64,000 bases of DNA from Mycobacterium interjectum (GTDB taxonomy: Bacteria > Actinomycetota > Actinomycetes > Mycobacteriales > Mycobacteriaceae), in the NCBI GenBank assembly GCA_002102225.1, contig LQPB01000043.1, forward strand, positions 58,199 to 122,198, written 5' to 3'. The notes beneath the pieces were generated by a model. It was not told the origin of the DNA. It saw only the letters and a list, made by a program, of their open reading frames with translations, and made no database searches. Positions 43,551 through 51,897 of the stretch are shown in pieces (position 1 is the stretch's first letter; each line of letters opens with the position of its first letter). A program made the position numbers and the translations under genes.

Positions 43551-45041
43551 TCAGCCGCAGTTGAGCAGCAGCATGAGCCCGTAATCCATATGGATCTGCT
43601 GGTGGCAATGCAGCAGGGACAGGCCGGGTTGATCGGCGACGAAATCGATGTCCATGCTCTGGTAGCCGCCGAGCATCGCGACGTCCTTGCGCACGCCGGC
43701 GGTCGGTGTGCCCGCGACGCGGGTGATTTCAAAGGTGTGCCGGTGCAGGTGCATCGGGTGCAGGTCGTCGGTGGCGTTGCGGAACCGCAGCCGGTAGCGC
43801 TTGTCGCGCTGCACGTCGAGCACGGGCCGGTTGGCGTCCATCGAGAAGGGTGTCCCGTTGAACGTCCAGAGGTTGAAGCCGCCCTCGGCGGCGTTGCGCT
43901 TCTCGATCAGCAACTCGATGGTGTGGTCGGGCGCCGGCGGCGGCACGGGGCTGGGCGGCGCGAACAACCGGTAATCCCAGGTGAAGGGCGGCGGCGGCGT
44001 CCACTGCGGATTTCCGCCGCGGCCCGCGTATTCCACCACCACGCCCATCCCGTGGCCGCGGTCGTCGTCGGACAGGTCGCCCAGCACCCACACGCCCGGG
44101 TTGTTCATGGTGACCACCGCCGAAATGCGTTCGGCCGCACCGAGCCACAGGACCGGCACGGCCGCCGGATTCGGCACCGGGTTTCCGTCCAGCGCGATCA
44201 CGTTGAAGGTGTGCCCGGGCAGCGCCAGGCTGCGCGTCTCGGTGGCGCTGCCGTTGAGGACGTGCAGCAACACCCGCTGCCCGGTCTGGACGCGGATGGG
44301 GTCGCCATGGCCGAGCATGCGGCCGTTGATCGCGAAGGCCCCGTAGCTGACCTCGTAGCCACGCGGATCCCCGCGGCCGAGCGAGGCCTTCATCGCCGCC
44401 TCGCCCTTGTCCCTGAGGTCGGGGTCCTGCTCGCCGGCGAGGAAGTCGCTGGCCATGTCGCCGCCCCGGCTGAAGGTGGGATCGAATTCCTTGAGCGTCA
44501 AGAAGATCTCTTGGTCGTAGGAACCGGCGTTCTGCCGGGGCTCGATGTAGACCGGGCCGACCAGGCCGCTGTATTGGCCGCGGGACAGGTCGGAGCGCGG
44601 GACGACGTGGGTGTGATAGAAGCGGAATCCCGCCGGGCCGGGGACGAAGGAAATGCGCCGCATGCCGTGCGCGGGGATGGCGGGTGTGCCCTCCTCGGCA
44701 GAGCCGTCGACGTCGACGCCCACGTGCTGGCCGTGCCAGTGCAGCTGCTCGGGAGCGTCCGTGTCGTTGAAGATGTCCACCCACGTCCGCTGCCCTTCCT
44801 TGAACCGCAGCAGCGGGCCGGGGAATTGGCCGTTGTAGGTCAGGGTCGACGCGAGGTGACCCGGTGCCAGCTCCACCGTCGACGTGCCGATCCGCAGGGT
44901 GTAATCCGGCTTGCCGTTGGGCGGGCCTCCCGGTGTGTTGCGCGCACACGCGGCCGTTGCGAGGCCGGTGGCGCCGGTCGCGGCGATGAGCGCCAGCCCA
45001 CCGCCCTTCAGAAACCGACGCCGATCGACCCCCATGCTCAC
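43551..45041 (-). CDS. Tat-exported multicopper oxidase
   Basis: 496 residues. The twin-arginine signal (DRRRFLKGGG) ends near a lipobox-like TAAC, so it may be a lipoprotein like MmcO. All four copper motifs are present: HWHG, FYHTHV, HPMHLH and HCHQQIHMDYGLM with an axial Met. It would oxidise Cu(I) or phenolic substrates outside the membrane. GTG 45041 overlaps the ArsR-phosphatase stop by 4 nt; an ATG two codons on is an alternative. It is in the same transcript as the metalloregulator, which implies metal-responsive expression. Confidence 0.9.
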   Translation of the reverse strand: MSMGVDRRRFLKGGGLALIAATGATGLATAACARNTPGGPPNGKPDYTLRIGTSTVELAPGHLASTLTYNGQFPGPLLRFKEGQRTWVDIFNDTDAPEQLHWHGQHVGVDVDGSAEEGTPAIPAHGMRRISFVPGPAGFRFYHTHVVPRSDLSRGQYSGLVGPVYIEPRQNAGSYDQEIFLTLKEFDPTFSRGGDMASDFLAGEQDPDLRDKGEAAMKASLGRGDPRGYEVSYGAFAINGRMLGHGDPIRVQTGQRVLLHVLNGSATETRSLALPGHTFNVIALDGNPVPNPAAVPVLWLGAAERISAVVTMNNPGVWVLGDLSDDDRGHGMGVVVEYAGRGGNPQWTPPPPFTWDYRLFAPPSPVPPPAPDHTIELLIEKRNAAEGGFNLWTFNGTPFSMDANRPVLDVQRDKRYRLRFRNATDDLHPMHLHRHTFEITRVAGTPTAGVRKDVAMLGGYQSMDIDFVADQPGLSLLHCHQQIHMDYGLMLLLNCG

Positions 45042-45787
45042 CGCTCCGAGGAATGCCTGGCCAACACGGGCAGCAGGGACTCGATACGGCTATCCAGTTC
45101 GCTTGCCACGCGCCGGAATTCGGGATAGCTCTCCCGCTCGCCCCCGGCGGTCGACGGGTCGGGCAGGCTCCAGTGCATCGCCGTGGCCACGCCGTGCTCG
45201 CGGGCGTACTCGCGGACCTTGTCGCACAACGTGATCACGTAGTCGAAGCGCCGCCGGGCGACCGCAGCCAGGGGCCGCGGGCGGCTGTCGGCGAGGTCGA
45301 TGCCGTACACGTCGCGCATGACCCGTACCGCGTTGGGATGCAGCGCGGGCTTGGGATGGCTGCCCGCGCTCGCGGCACGGATGCGGGTTCCGCCCTTCTT
45401 CCGCAGCAGCGCCTCGGCCATCGGCGAGCGCGCGCTGTTGCCGGAGCACAAAAACAGCACCGACCCGGCCGGCCGCGTCGCCGGGGCCGCCGCGAGCGAC
45501 GGATGAAGCGCGCCGGCCGCGTCGGCGAATGCCCCCGCGCACCGGGTCAGGTTCAGCCGGTAATAGGTGTCGCGTCCGTCGAAGTTGCTGCGCCGCGCGT
45601 CGATCAGGCCGGCCGAACGCAACAGCCGCAGGTGATACGAGACGAGGTTTTGCGGTTCGTCGACGGCGGCGGCCAGTTCGCGCACCCGGTGGTCACCGGC
45701 CGCGAGTTCGGTCAACAGCGCCCAGCGCACCGGATGCGAGGCCATCTGCATCAGCTGGGGAACCACCGCCCGATCGGTTGCCGCCAC
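45038..45787 (-). CDS. ArsR regulator fused to low-molecular-weight phosphatase/arsenate reductase
   Basis: 249 residues. The N-terminal 95 or so form an ArsR-type winged helix (ALLTELAAGDHRVRELAAAV, QNLVSYHLRLLRSAGLI, YYRLNL). After a short linker comes an LMW-PTP/ArsC domain with the CX5R loop in LFLCSGNSARSPMAEALL and the later DP pair (LPDPS). The ArsR half has no obvious vicinal Cys. It could be a regulator with its own reductase, or sense redox or metal through the catalytic Cys. GTG 45787 lies 7 nt after TATTGT, so it is probably leaderless. Confidence 0.9.
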   Translation of the reverse strand: MAATDRAVVPQLMQMASHPVRWALLTELAAGDHRVRELAAAVDEPQNLVSYHLRLLRSAGLIDARRSNFDGRDTYYRLNLTRCAGAFADAAGALHPSLAAAPATRPAGSVLFLCSGNSARSPMAEALLRKKGGTRIRAASAGSHPKPALHPNAVRVMRDVYGIDLADSRPRPLAAVARRRFDYVITLCDKVREYAREHGVATAMHWSLPDPSTAGGERESYPEFRRVASELDSRIESLLPVLARHSSER

Positions 45788-45794
45788 CCTTCGG

Positions 45795-45822
45795 ACAATA
45801 CATCAAACTGATTTGATAGGTT
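45795..45822. promoter_or_regulatory. ArsR-type operator between back-to-back leaderless promoters
   Basis: A perfect palindrome ATCAAA-CTGA-TTTGAT occupies 45802-45817. On its left, minus-strand TATTGT (45795-45800) is 7 nt from GTG 45787. On its right, plus-strand TAGGTT (45817-45822) is 7 nt from GTG 45830. Binding would block both -10 regions. Confidence 0.7.
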
Positions 45823-45829
45823 GCCGGAT

Positions 45830-47083
45830 GTGGACACGAGCCCCGAGCTGCGACGCAGCCTCGGCGTGTTCGACGCGGTGGTGATCGGGCTGGGCTCGAT
45901 GATCGGCGCCGGGATTTTCGCCGCGCTCGGCCCCGCCGCGCGTGCCGCCGGCTCCGGGCTGCTGGTCGGCCTGGCGCTGGCGGCGGTGGTGGCCTACTGC
46001 AACGCCACCTCGTCGGCCCGGCTGGCCGCCCTGTATCCGGCCTCCGGCGGCACTTATGTGTATGGCCGCCGGCGGCTCGGGGAGTTCTGGGGATATCTGG
46101 CCGGTTGGGGCTTTGTGGTCGGAAAGACCGCCTCGTGCGCGGCGATGGCCTTGACCGTCGGCTCCTACGCGTGGCCCGCACACGCGCACGCGGTGGCCGT
46201 CGCCGCGGTGGTGGCGCTGACGGCGGTGAACTACGCCGGGGTGCAGAAGTCGGCCTGGCTGACCCGCATCATCGTCGCGCTGGTGCTGGCCGTGCTCGCC
46301 GCGGTGGTCGTGGCCGCGTTCACCTCCCGCGGCGCGGTCGCCGATCACCTACGCCTGACGGGCGTCACGGTGGGCGGGGTGATCCAGGCCGCGGGCCTGT
46401 TGTTTTTCGCGTTCGCCGGCTACGCGCGGATCGCCACGTTGGGCGAGGAGGTCCGCGACCCCGCGCGCACCATCCCGCGGGCGATCCCGCTCGCGCTCGG
46501 CATCGCCCTGGCGGTCTACGCGTTGGTGGCCGTTGCCGCACTCGCCGTGTTGGGACCGCGGCGGCTGGCCGATTCCTCGGCACCGCTGTCGGATGCGGTG
46601 CGGGTGGCGGAAATCGGCTGGCTGGCGCCCGTGGTCAAGGTGGGCGCGACGGTGGCGGCGGTGGGCTCGCTGCTCGCGTTGATCCTCGGAGTCTCCCGCA
46701 CCACCTTGGCCATGGCGCGCGACCACCACCTGCCCCATGCGCTGACCGCCGTGCACCCGAGGTTCCGGGTGCCCCACCGCGCCGAGCTGTTGATCGGGGC
46801 CATCGTGGCGGTGTCGGCCGCCATCGTCGACCTGCGGGGCGCGATCGGGTTTTCCTCCTTCGCCGTGCTGATCTACTACGCCGTCACCAACGCCTCCGCG
46901 TTCACCCTGCGGCCCGACGAGGGCCGCCCGCACCGCGCGATCCCGGTGATCGGGATCGTCGGGTGCGTGGTCCTGGCAGTGGCGATGCCGCTGTCGTCGG
47001 TGCTGGCGGGCGCGACCGTGCTGGGCATCGGCGTCGCCGCCTACGCGATCCGGCGCGCGGCACGACCCGCCGATCGAGCCTGA
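45830..47083 (+). CDS. APC-family amino acid permease
   Basis: 417 residues with about 12 hydrophobic segments. The APC signature is in helix 1 (VVIGLGSMIGAGIFAALGP) and GGTYVYGRRRLGEFWGYLAGW. FFAFAGYARIATLGEEVRDPARTIPRAIP is the conserved loop after helix 6. It imports an amino acid or amine with a cation; the substrate is unknown. It is divergent from the ArsR fusion across a shared operator, so this permease is probably under the same metal or redox control, which is unusual for APC transporters. Confidence 0.87.
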   Translation: MDTSPELRRSLGVFDAVVIGLGSMIGAGIFAALGPAARAAGSGLLVGLALAAVVAYCNATSSARLAALYPASGGTYVYGRRRLGEFWGYLAGWGFVVGKTASCAAMALTVGSYAWPAHAHAVAVAAVVALTAVNYAGVQKSAWLTRIIVALVLAVLAAVVVAAFTSRGAVADHLRLTGVTVGGVIQAAGLLFFAFAGYARIATLGEEVRDPARTIPRAIPLALGIALAVYALVAVAALAVLGPRRLADSSAPLSDAVRVAEIGWLAPVVKVGATVAAVGSLLALILGVSRTTLAMARDHHLPHALTAVHPRFRVPHRAELLIGAIVAVSAAIVDLRGAIGFSSFAVLIYYAVTNASAFTLRPDEGRPHRAIPVIGIVGCVVLAVAMPLSSVLAGATVLGIGVAAYAIRRAARPADRA

Positions 47084-47105
47084 CCCGACACCGGGCTTGC
47101 CGCTT

Positions 47106-47141
47106 GATTCGATAAATGCTTATATAGAAGGATGTCGAATC
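47106..47141. promoter_or_regulatory. Probable arsR autoregulatory operator and promoter
   Basis: Nested inverted repeats: outer GATTCGA (47106-47112) with TCGAATC (47135-47141), inner ATAA-ATGC-TTAT (47112-47123). An AT-rich TATATA (47121-47126) follows and the ATG is at 47132, so the outer arm includes the first codons. The layout fits self-repression by the ArsR encoded here. Confidence 0.5.
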
Positions 47142-47470
47142 AGACGCGGGTGTGTTGCCCGGCACTCGGAGCCGCGGCCATCGACGAGGCTCAGGCCGTG
47201 GACTTGGCGGCGATGTTCAAGGCGTTGGCCGACCCGGTGCGCCTGCGGCTGCTGAGCCTGATTGCCAGCCACCCGGGCGGTGAGGCCTGTGTCTGCGAAA
47301 TATCGGCGACGTTCGACGTCTCGCAACCGACGATTTCTCATCACCTCAAGCTGCTGCGCGCGGCCGGTCTGCTGGACTGCGAACGGCGGGGCACCTGGGT
47401 GTACTACTGGGTGATTCCCGCTGCGTTGCAGCAGCTTTCGGCGGTCCTGCGGGTGGACGACGCCTCGTGA
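47132..47470 (+). CDS. arsR: ArsR-family arsenic-responsive repressor
   Basis: 112 residues. Winged helix with VRLRLLSLIASHPGGEACVCEISATFDVSQPTISHHLKLLRAAGLL split by a helix containing CVC, the As(III)/Sb(III)-binding cysteine pair of ArsR. A further CC lies near the N-terminus (RVCCPALG). GAAGG abuts the start codon, too close for a normal ribosome site, so the message may be leaderless. Its stop overlaps the acr3 GTG by 4 nt. Confidence 0.92.
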   Translation: MSNQTRVCCPALGAAAIDEAQAVDLAAMFKALADPVRLRLLSLIASHPGGEACVCEISATFDVSQPTISHHLKLLRAAGLLDCERRGTWVYYWVIPAALQQLSAVLRVDDAS

Positions 47471-48558
47471 CCGAAAGCCCGACGGCGGCGCCCGCATCGG
47501 AAGTTGTTGCCACCCGGCTGTCCACGCTGGATCGGTTCCTGCCGGTGTGGATCGTGGCGGCGATGGCCACCGGCCTGCTGCTGGGCCGCCTCATCCCGGG
47601 ATTGGGATCGGTGTTGAGTGCGTTTGCCGTGCAGGGCATTTCACTGCCCATCGCGATCGGCCTGCTCGTCATGATGTATCCCGTGTTGGCCAAAGTGCGC
47701 TACGACCGACTCGACGAGGTCACCGGCGACCGCCGCCTGCTGGTGACCTCGCTGGCGCTCAATTGGCTTGTGGGGCCCGCGGCGATGTTCGCCCTGGCGT
47801 GGCTGCTGCTGGCGGACCTACCCGAGTACCGCACGGGGCTGATCATCGTCGGGCTGGCGCGCTGCATCGCGATGGTCATCATCTGGAACGACCTGGCGTG
47901 TGGGGACCGCGAAGCCGCGGCCGTTCTGGTCGCGCTGAACTCGTTGTTTCAGGTGGCCATGTTCGCCGCGCTCGGCTGGTTCTACCTGTCGGTGCTGCCC
48001 GGCTGGCTGGGTTTGCCTCAGACCGGTATCGCCGTTTCTGCTTGGCAGATCGCGCAATCCGTGCTCGTGTTCCTCGGCGTTCCACTCCTGGCCGGATACC
48101 TGTCGCGCCGACTCGGCGAACGGTCGAGGGGGCGTGACTGGTACGAAAGTCGCTTCCTGCCCCGCATCGGGCCGTGGGCCCTGTATGGATTGCTGTTCAC
48201 CATCGTCATCTTGTTCGCCTTGCAGGGCCACCAAATCACCTCGCGGCCATGGGATGTCGCGCGCATCGCGATTCCGCTGCTGGCCTACTTCGCGATCATG
48301 TGGGCCGGCGGTTATGCCCTGGGATTGCTGCTGCGGCTCGGCTATGCCCGCACCGCCACCCTGGCGTTCACTGCCGCCGGTAACAATTTCGAGCTGGCCA
48401 TCGCGGTGGCGATCGCGACCTACGGCGCCACGTCGGGGCAGGCCCTGGCCGGGGTCGTCGGGCCGTTGATCGAGGTGCCCGTCCTCGTCGGGCTCGTCTA
48501 CGTATCCCTCGCGCTGCGATCCCGGCTGTTCCGAGGAGCCATATCCGATGACCGATAA
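47467..48558 (+). CDS. acr3: Arsenite efflux transporter, ACR3 family
   Basis: 363 residues with ten hydrophobic segments. ACR3 markers are the conserved Cys in GLARCIAMVIIWNDLACGD and the discontinuous-helix motif AAGNNFELAIAVAIA. It exports As(III) using proton-motive force. GTG 47467 overlaps the arsR stop; the following arsC begins 11 nt before this stop. The transporter is a separate polypeptide and not fused to ArsC as it is in M. tuberculosis. Confidence 0.93.
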   Translation: MTESPTAAPASEVVATRLSTLDRFLPVWIVAAMATGLLLGRLIPGLGSVLSAFAVQGISLPIAIGLLVMMYPVLAKVRYDRLDEVTGDRRLLVTSLALNWLVGPAAMFALAWLLLADLPEYRTGLIIVGLARCIAMVIIWNDLACGDREAAAVLVALNSLFQVAMFAALGWFYLSVLPGWLGLPQTGIAVSAWQIAQSVLVFLGVPLLAGYLSRRLGERSRGRDWYESRFLPRIGPWALYGLLFTIVILFALQGHQITSRPWDVARIAIPLLAYFAIMWAGGYALGLLLRLGYARTATLAFTAAGNNFELAIAVAIATYGATSGQALAGVVGPLIEVPVLVGLVYVSLALRSRLFRGAISDDR

Positions 48559-48964
48559 ACCCAGCGTCCTGTTCGTCTGCGTCCACAACGCCGGACGCTC
48601 GCAGATGGCGGCCGGCTTGCTGCGCCACCTCGCGGGCGACCGCATCGAGATCCGTTCCGCGGGAACCGAACCCGCCGACGCGGTCAACCCCGTTGCGATC
48701 GCGGCCATGGCCGAAATCGGCATCGACATCGCGGCCGCCACCCCGACGATCCTCACGGCCGACGCGACGCGCAGCAGCGACGTCGTGATCACCATGGGCT
48801 GCGGTGACGCCTGCCCCTATTTCCCCGGGGTGTCCTACCGCGACTGGAAACTGGCCGACCCCGCAGGCCAGCCGCTGGCCACCGTGCGCGCCATCCGCGA
48901 CGACATCGCGACGCGGGTCCGCGCCTTGGTCGCCGAGCTTCTGCCCACGTCCACCCCCTCATGA
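48548..48964 (+). CDS. arsC: Arsenate reductase, LMW-PTP type
   Basis: 138 residues. Catalytic P-loop VCVHNAGRSQMA (CX5R), SAGTEPADAVNP, and the resolving Cys region GCGDACPYFPG. It reduces As(V) to As(III) for export by the ACR3 protein upstream, with thiol (mycothiol/mycoredoxin or thioredoxin) recycling. It overlaps acr3 by 11 nt. Confidence 0.93.
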   Translation: MTDKPSVLFVCVHNAGRSQMAAGLLRHLAGDRIEIRSAGTEPADAVNPVAIAAMAEIGIDIAAATPTILTADATRSSDVVITMGCGDACPYFPGVSYRDWKLADPAGQPLATVRAIRDDIATRVRALVAELLPTSTPS

Positions 48965-48986
48965 TCACCCGGAGAAAGGAATCAAC

Positions 48987-49400
48987 ATGTCCCGCGTGCA
49001 GCTAGCCCTCAACGTCGACGACCTCGACGCGGCGATCGCGTTCTACTCCAAGTTGTTCGACACCGGACCCGCCAAGGTCAAACCCGGCTACGCCAACTTC
49101 GCCGTCGCCGAACCCCCGCTCAAGCTGGTGCTGTTCGAGAACCCGGGCCATGGCGGCACCCTCAACCACCTCGGCGTCGAGGTGTCCTCCACCGACGCGG
49201 TGCACGCCGAAATCGGCCGTCTGAGCGAAGAGGGCCTCTTCACCGAGGAAGAGACGAACACCACCTGCTGCTTCGCCGCCCAGGACAAGGTGTGGGTCAC
49301 CGGCCCCGGCGGTGAACGCTGGGAGGTCTACACCGTCCTGGCCGACTCCGACACCTTCGGGCCCGCGCCCGACGCCGAAGAGGCCTGCTGCCAGGCGTAG
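48987..49400 (+). CDS. cadI: ArsI/CadI-type glyoxalase-fold dioxygenase
   Basis: 137 residues. Vicinal-oxygen-chelate fold starting MSRVQLALNVDDLDAAIAFYSKLF. The ligands fit the ArsI scheme: His in LNHLGVEV and Glu in GGERWEVY, with the vicinal Cys pair in NTTCCFAA that binds trivalent organoarsenic or metal; a further CC lies near the end. ArsI cleaves the C-As bond of methylarsenite; the M. tuberculosis homologue is called CadI. GGAGAAAGGA precedes ATG 48987. It is the fourth gene of the arsenic operon. Confidence 0.9.
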   Translation: MSRVQLALNVDDLDAAIAFYSKLFDTGPAKVKPGYANFAVAEPPLKLVLFENPGHGGTLNHLGVEVSSTDAVHAEIGRLSEEGLFTEEETNTTCCFAAQDKVWVTGPGGERWEVYTVLADSDTFGPAPDAEEACCQA

Positions 49401-49447
49401 GTGCCCCGCGGTGATTCCCGGGCGACCCGAACGGGAAGACTGAGCGG

Positions 49448-49945
49448 ATGGCCGAGCCCGGAACGGAAGCATTCGAAAAGCTGGTGGCGCTGTTGAACTA
49501 TCCGATGTTCGTGGTGACCACGCAGGCCGACGGCGTCGACGCCGGCTGCCTGGTCGGTTTCGCCAGCCAAACCAGCATCAATCCGCCGCGCTTCCTGGTC
49601 GGCATTTCCAAGAAGAACCACACGTTCCGGGTGGCCGCCGGGGCCAGCCACCTGGCCGTGCACGTGTTCGACCACGAGCACATCGGCGTCGCGGAATTCT
49701 TCGGCAGCCAGACCGGCGACGAGATCAACAAGTTCGAGCGGTGCTCGTGGCATCGCGGGCCGGCGCAGCTGCCCATCCTCGACGACGCGGCAGCCTGGTT
49801 CGCCGGCAAGATCCTGGATCGGTTCTCCCTGGGCGACCACGTCGGGCACCTGCTGGAACCGGTGGACGGTCGCCCGCCGCAGGAACTGGAGGAATGGGTG
49901 TCATTCGGCGACGTGCGCCACCTGGAACCCGGCCACGAGGCCTGA
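49448..49945 (+). CDS. Flavin reductase-like FMN-binding protein
   Basis: 165 residues. The flavin-reductase-like split barrel is shown by YPMFVVTTQADG..AGCLVGFASQTSINPPRFLVGISKKNHTFRVA and a later SLGDHVGHLLEP. It binds FMN or F420 and reduces it, or uses it on a substrate. It lies two bases upstream of the RibD-like reductase and is likely co-transcribed with it. Confidence 0.85.
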   Translation: MAEPGTEAFEKLVALLNYPMFVVTTQADGVDAGCLVGFASQTSINPPRFLVGISKKNHTFRVAAGASHLAVHVFDHEHIGVAEFFGSQTGDEINKFERCSWHRGPAQLPILDDAAAWFAGKILDRFSLGDHVGHLLEPVDGRPPQELEEWVSFGDVRHLEPGHEA

Positions 49946-49946
49946 C

Positions 49947-50663
49947 GTGACCGACTCTCCTCGGGTGGGCGCCGTCGGCGACATCACCGAATTGGCTTCG
50001 CACTACACCGATCCCCCGGACGGGGTGCGCGCCAACATGATCTTTTCCGCCGACGGCGCCGCCGCCTTCGGTGGCCGCGCCGGACCGCTGTCGTGTCCCA
50101 CCGATCAGCTCCTGCTGCGGATCCTGCGCGGCTTCGCCGACGTGGTCCTGGTCGGCGCCGGCACCGCGCGCGCCGAAAACTATGGCCCGGTGCGGCTCAC
50201 CGATGCGCAACGGGACGAACGGGAGGCCGAAGGGCGGGTCGCGCCGCCCCCGATCGCCGTCGTCAGCCGCAGCGGTGAACTGCCGGCCAGGCTGTTCGGC
50301 GACCCCGACCAGCCGCCGATCCTGGTGACGTGCGCACGCTCGCCGGCCCGGCACGATATCGGCGACGACCCGCGGCCACCGGCCATGGTGGCCGGCGACG
50401 AGTGCGTCGACGTCGGGCGCGCCGTCGAGCTGCTGCGCGAACACGGCATGCGCCGCATCCTGTGCGAGGGCGGACCCACCCTGCTCGACGAGTTGGTGGA
50501 CGCCGACGCCATCGCCGAAATCTGCGTGACCGTGGCGCCGAAGCTGGCCGGCGGCCAGCCCGTGGGTCTGCGACGGCCCGCACGGCTGGCGGTGCCGGCG
50601 GCGATGCGGCTCGAGCACGCGCTGGCCCACGACGACTACCTGTTTCTGAAATACCGCCGCTGA
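49947..50663 (+). CDS. RibD C-terminal-like (pyrimidine/dihydrofolate) reductase family protein
   Basis: 238 residues. The RibD_C fold is seen in RANMIFSADGAAAFGGRAGPLS, VVLVGAGTARAENYGP, and RILCEGGPTLLDELVDADAIAE. These NADPH-dependent proteins resemble DHFR. No deaminase domain is fused and no riboflavin genes are near, so it may be a stand-alone reductase for another substrate. Start is GTG 49947 right after the flavin reductase. Confidence 0.87.
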   Translation: MTDSPRVGAVGDITELASHYTDPPDGVRANMIFSADGAAAFGGRAGPLSCPTDQLLLRILRGFADVVLVGAGTARAENYGPVRLTDAQRDEREAEGRVAPPPIAVVSRSGELPARLFGDPDQPPILVTCARSPARHDIGDDPRPPAMVAGDECVDVGRAVELLREHGMRRILCEGGPTLLDELVDADAIAEICVTVAPKLAGGQPVGLRRPARLAVPAAMRLEHALAHDDYLFLKYRR

Positions 50664-50667
50664 GGGG

Positions 50668-51153
50668 TCAGCCGCGCGGATAGCCCCGGCGGACCGTCCG
50701 GTCCAGGATGCCCAGCGTCGCCCGCAACGCGCCCTCGGACATGACCGGAAAGATTCCGGCGTCCCGCCACTTCGCGTCGATGTTCGACCAGTCGTAGAAC
50801 GAGGTGACCACGGTGGACGCGCCGTCATCGGCCGGTTCGAGCAGGTAACCGTAGACGTGGCCGATCTGCGGGCGAATCTGGCCGAGAACCGTCCACGAGA
50901 TCAGCCGATCGGGCTCGAAGTCTTCGATGCTGACGGTGACGTCGTATTTGCCGAGCTGCGGGAAATCGTTGAGCGCCTCGCGGTCCATGTGAACCACGAA
51001 AGTGTCCCCGGCGGCCGTCACGGGGTCGCCGTCGGCGGCCTGGAGCATCCCCGAGGAATCGATCGCGACGTGGCCCTGCGGATCACACAGCACCGCGAAG
51101 ATGTCGGCCGCGGGGGCCGGGATCGTGCGACTGGTCTCGATGCGTTCGGTCAT
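50668..51153 (-). CDS. SRPBCC (START-fold) protein
   Basis: 161 residues with the Polyketide_cyc2/SRPBCC layout: RTIPAPAADIFAVLCDPQGHVAID at the N-terminus, a central sheet with ISWTVLGQIRPQIGHVYGYLLEP and a C-terminal helix. It has a hydrophobic cavity fold and no catalytic motif. The ribosome site GAGGACT precedes ATG 51153. It converges with the RibD-like gene, 4 bp apart. The 241-bp gap after it (51154-51394) shows only promoter-like sequence. Confidence 0.82.
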   Translation of the reverse strand: MTERIETSRTIPAPAADIFAVLCDPQGHVAIDSSGMLQAADGDPVTAAGDTFVVHMDREALNDFPQLGKYDVTVSIEDFEPDRLISWTVLGQIRPQIGHVYGYLLEPADDGASTVVTSFYDWSNIDAKWRDAGIFPVMSEGALRATLGILDRTVRRGYPRG

Positions 51154-51394
51154 GAGTCCTCGCAGCCGGCGGAGAGATAGCCATGAATTGCGTCGCGGGT
51201 TACTCTACGTCGCCCGGCGCGGTTGAGGGCAGTGCCGGCGCGATTGCTGGGGCACCGCTCGGCATGCAGCGAGTCACGCGGCTTCCTATGATGAAAGCTT
51301 GGGATATTTTCCATCGATTTGCCTGCGCGACAGTGCCTTCAGTCCATCGTCGTCCAACCACTCGCGGGCACCGGAGAGGAGGATCACCGGCCAC

Positions 51395-51736
51395 GTGAGC
51401 GATGCAAACGGCGAGGACGAATACCGCAATCTGGCGGTGAACCGATTGCGGCCCGGCGAGCTGCACTGGGCGCTCAACCACGATTCGGTGCACGGGATCG
51501 CCTACGCGTTCCGCAACCCCGTCGCCGTCGCCGAATCCCTTGACGACCCGCACGACGATCGGAAGACGTACCTGATCCGGGTCAGGCGCGACGACTTGGC
51601 CAGCGCGTTGGGAAAGATCAACGACTGGATCGTCAAGAATCCCGGTCCGGCGGGGATGCAGGCCTACGGCTTCGTGCGGGCGCTGTCCCGCGAGGGTCTC
51701 AGCGAACGCAAAGCCGGCGACGAGGAATGCCGCTGA
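51395..51736 (+). CDS. Small hypothetical protein
   Basis: 113 residues from GTG 51395, with GGAGAGGAGG (51373-51382) about 12 nt upstream. It is charged and cytosolic, with the core RLRPGELHWALNHDSVHGIAYAFRNP and YLIRVRRDDLASALGKINDWI. I recognise no family. It precedes the PknE gene by 161 bp; linkage to the kinase is not shown. Confidence 0.6.
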   Translation: MSDANGEDEYRNLAVNRLRPGELHWALNHDSVHGIAYAFRNPVAVAESLDDPHDDRKTYLIRVRRDDLASALGKINDWIVKNPGPAGMQAYGFVRALSREGLSERKAGDEECR

Positions 51737-51897
51737 GCCGCTGCCCACGCCGTCCGGCCCGCGGGCGCCACGGCCAGCAAAGTCGCAATGAGCTGGCTTT
51801 CTCCCTATTCACCGTGCCCGGACGCTGCCGAAACCATTAGCCTTATGCCTGGCAGGCATGCGTGTAGGTGATTGCGGCCCCGGGTGAGGAGTCGGCG

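Noticed and set aside
41931..45128. Very long open frame (over 1000 codons) on the plus strand
   Set aside because: It is antisense to two genes with full kinase and multicopper oxidase motifs. Its translation is Arg/Gly/Val-rich with no domain; long antisense frames are normal at this GC content.
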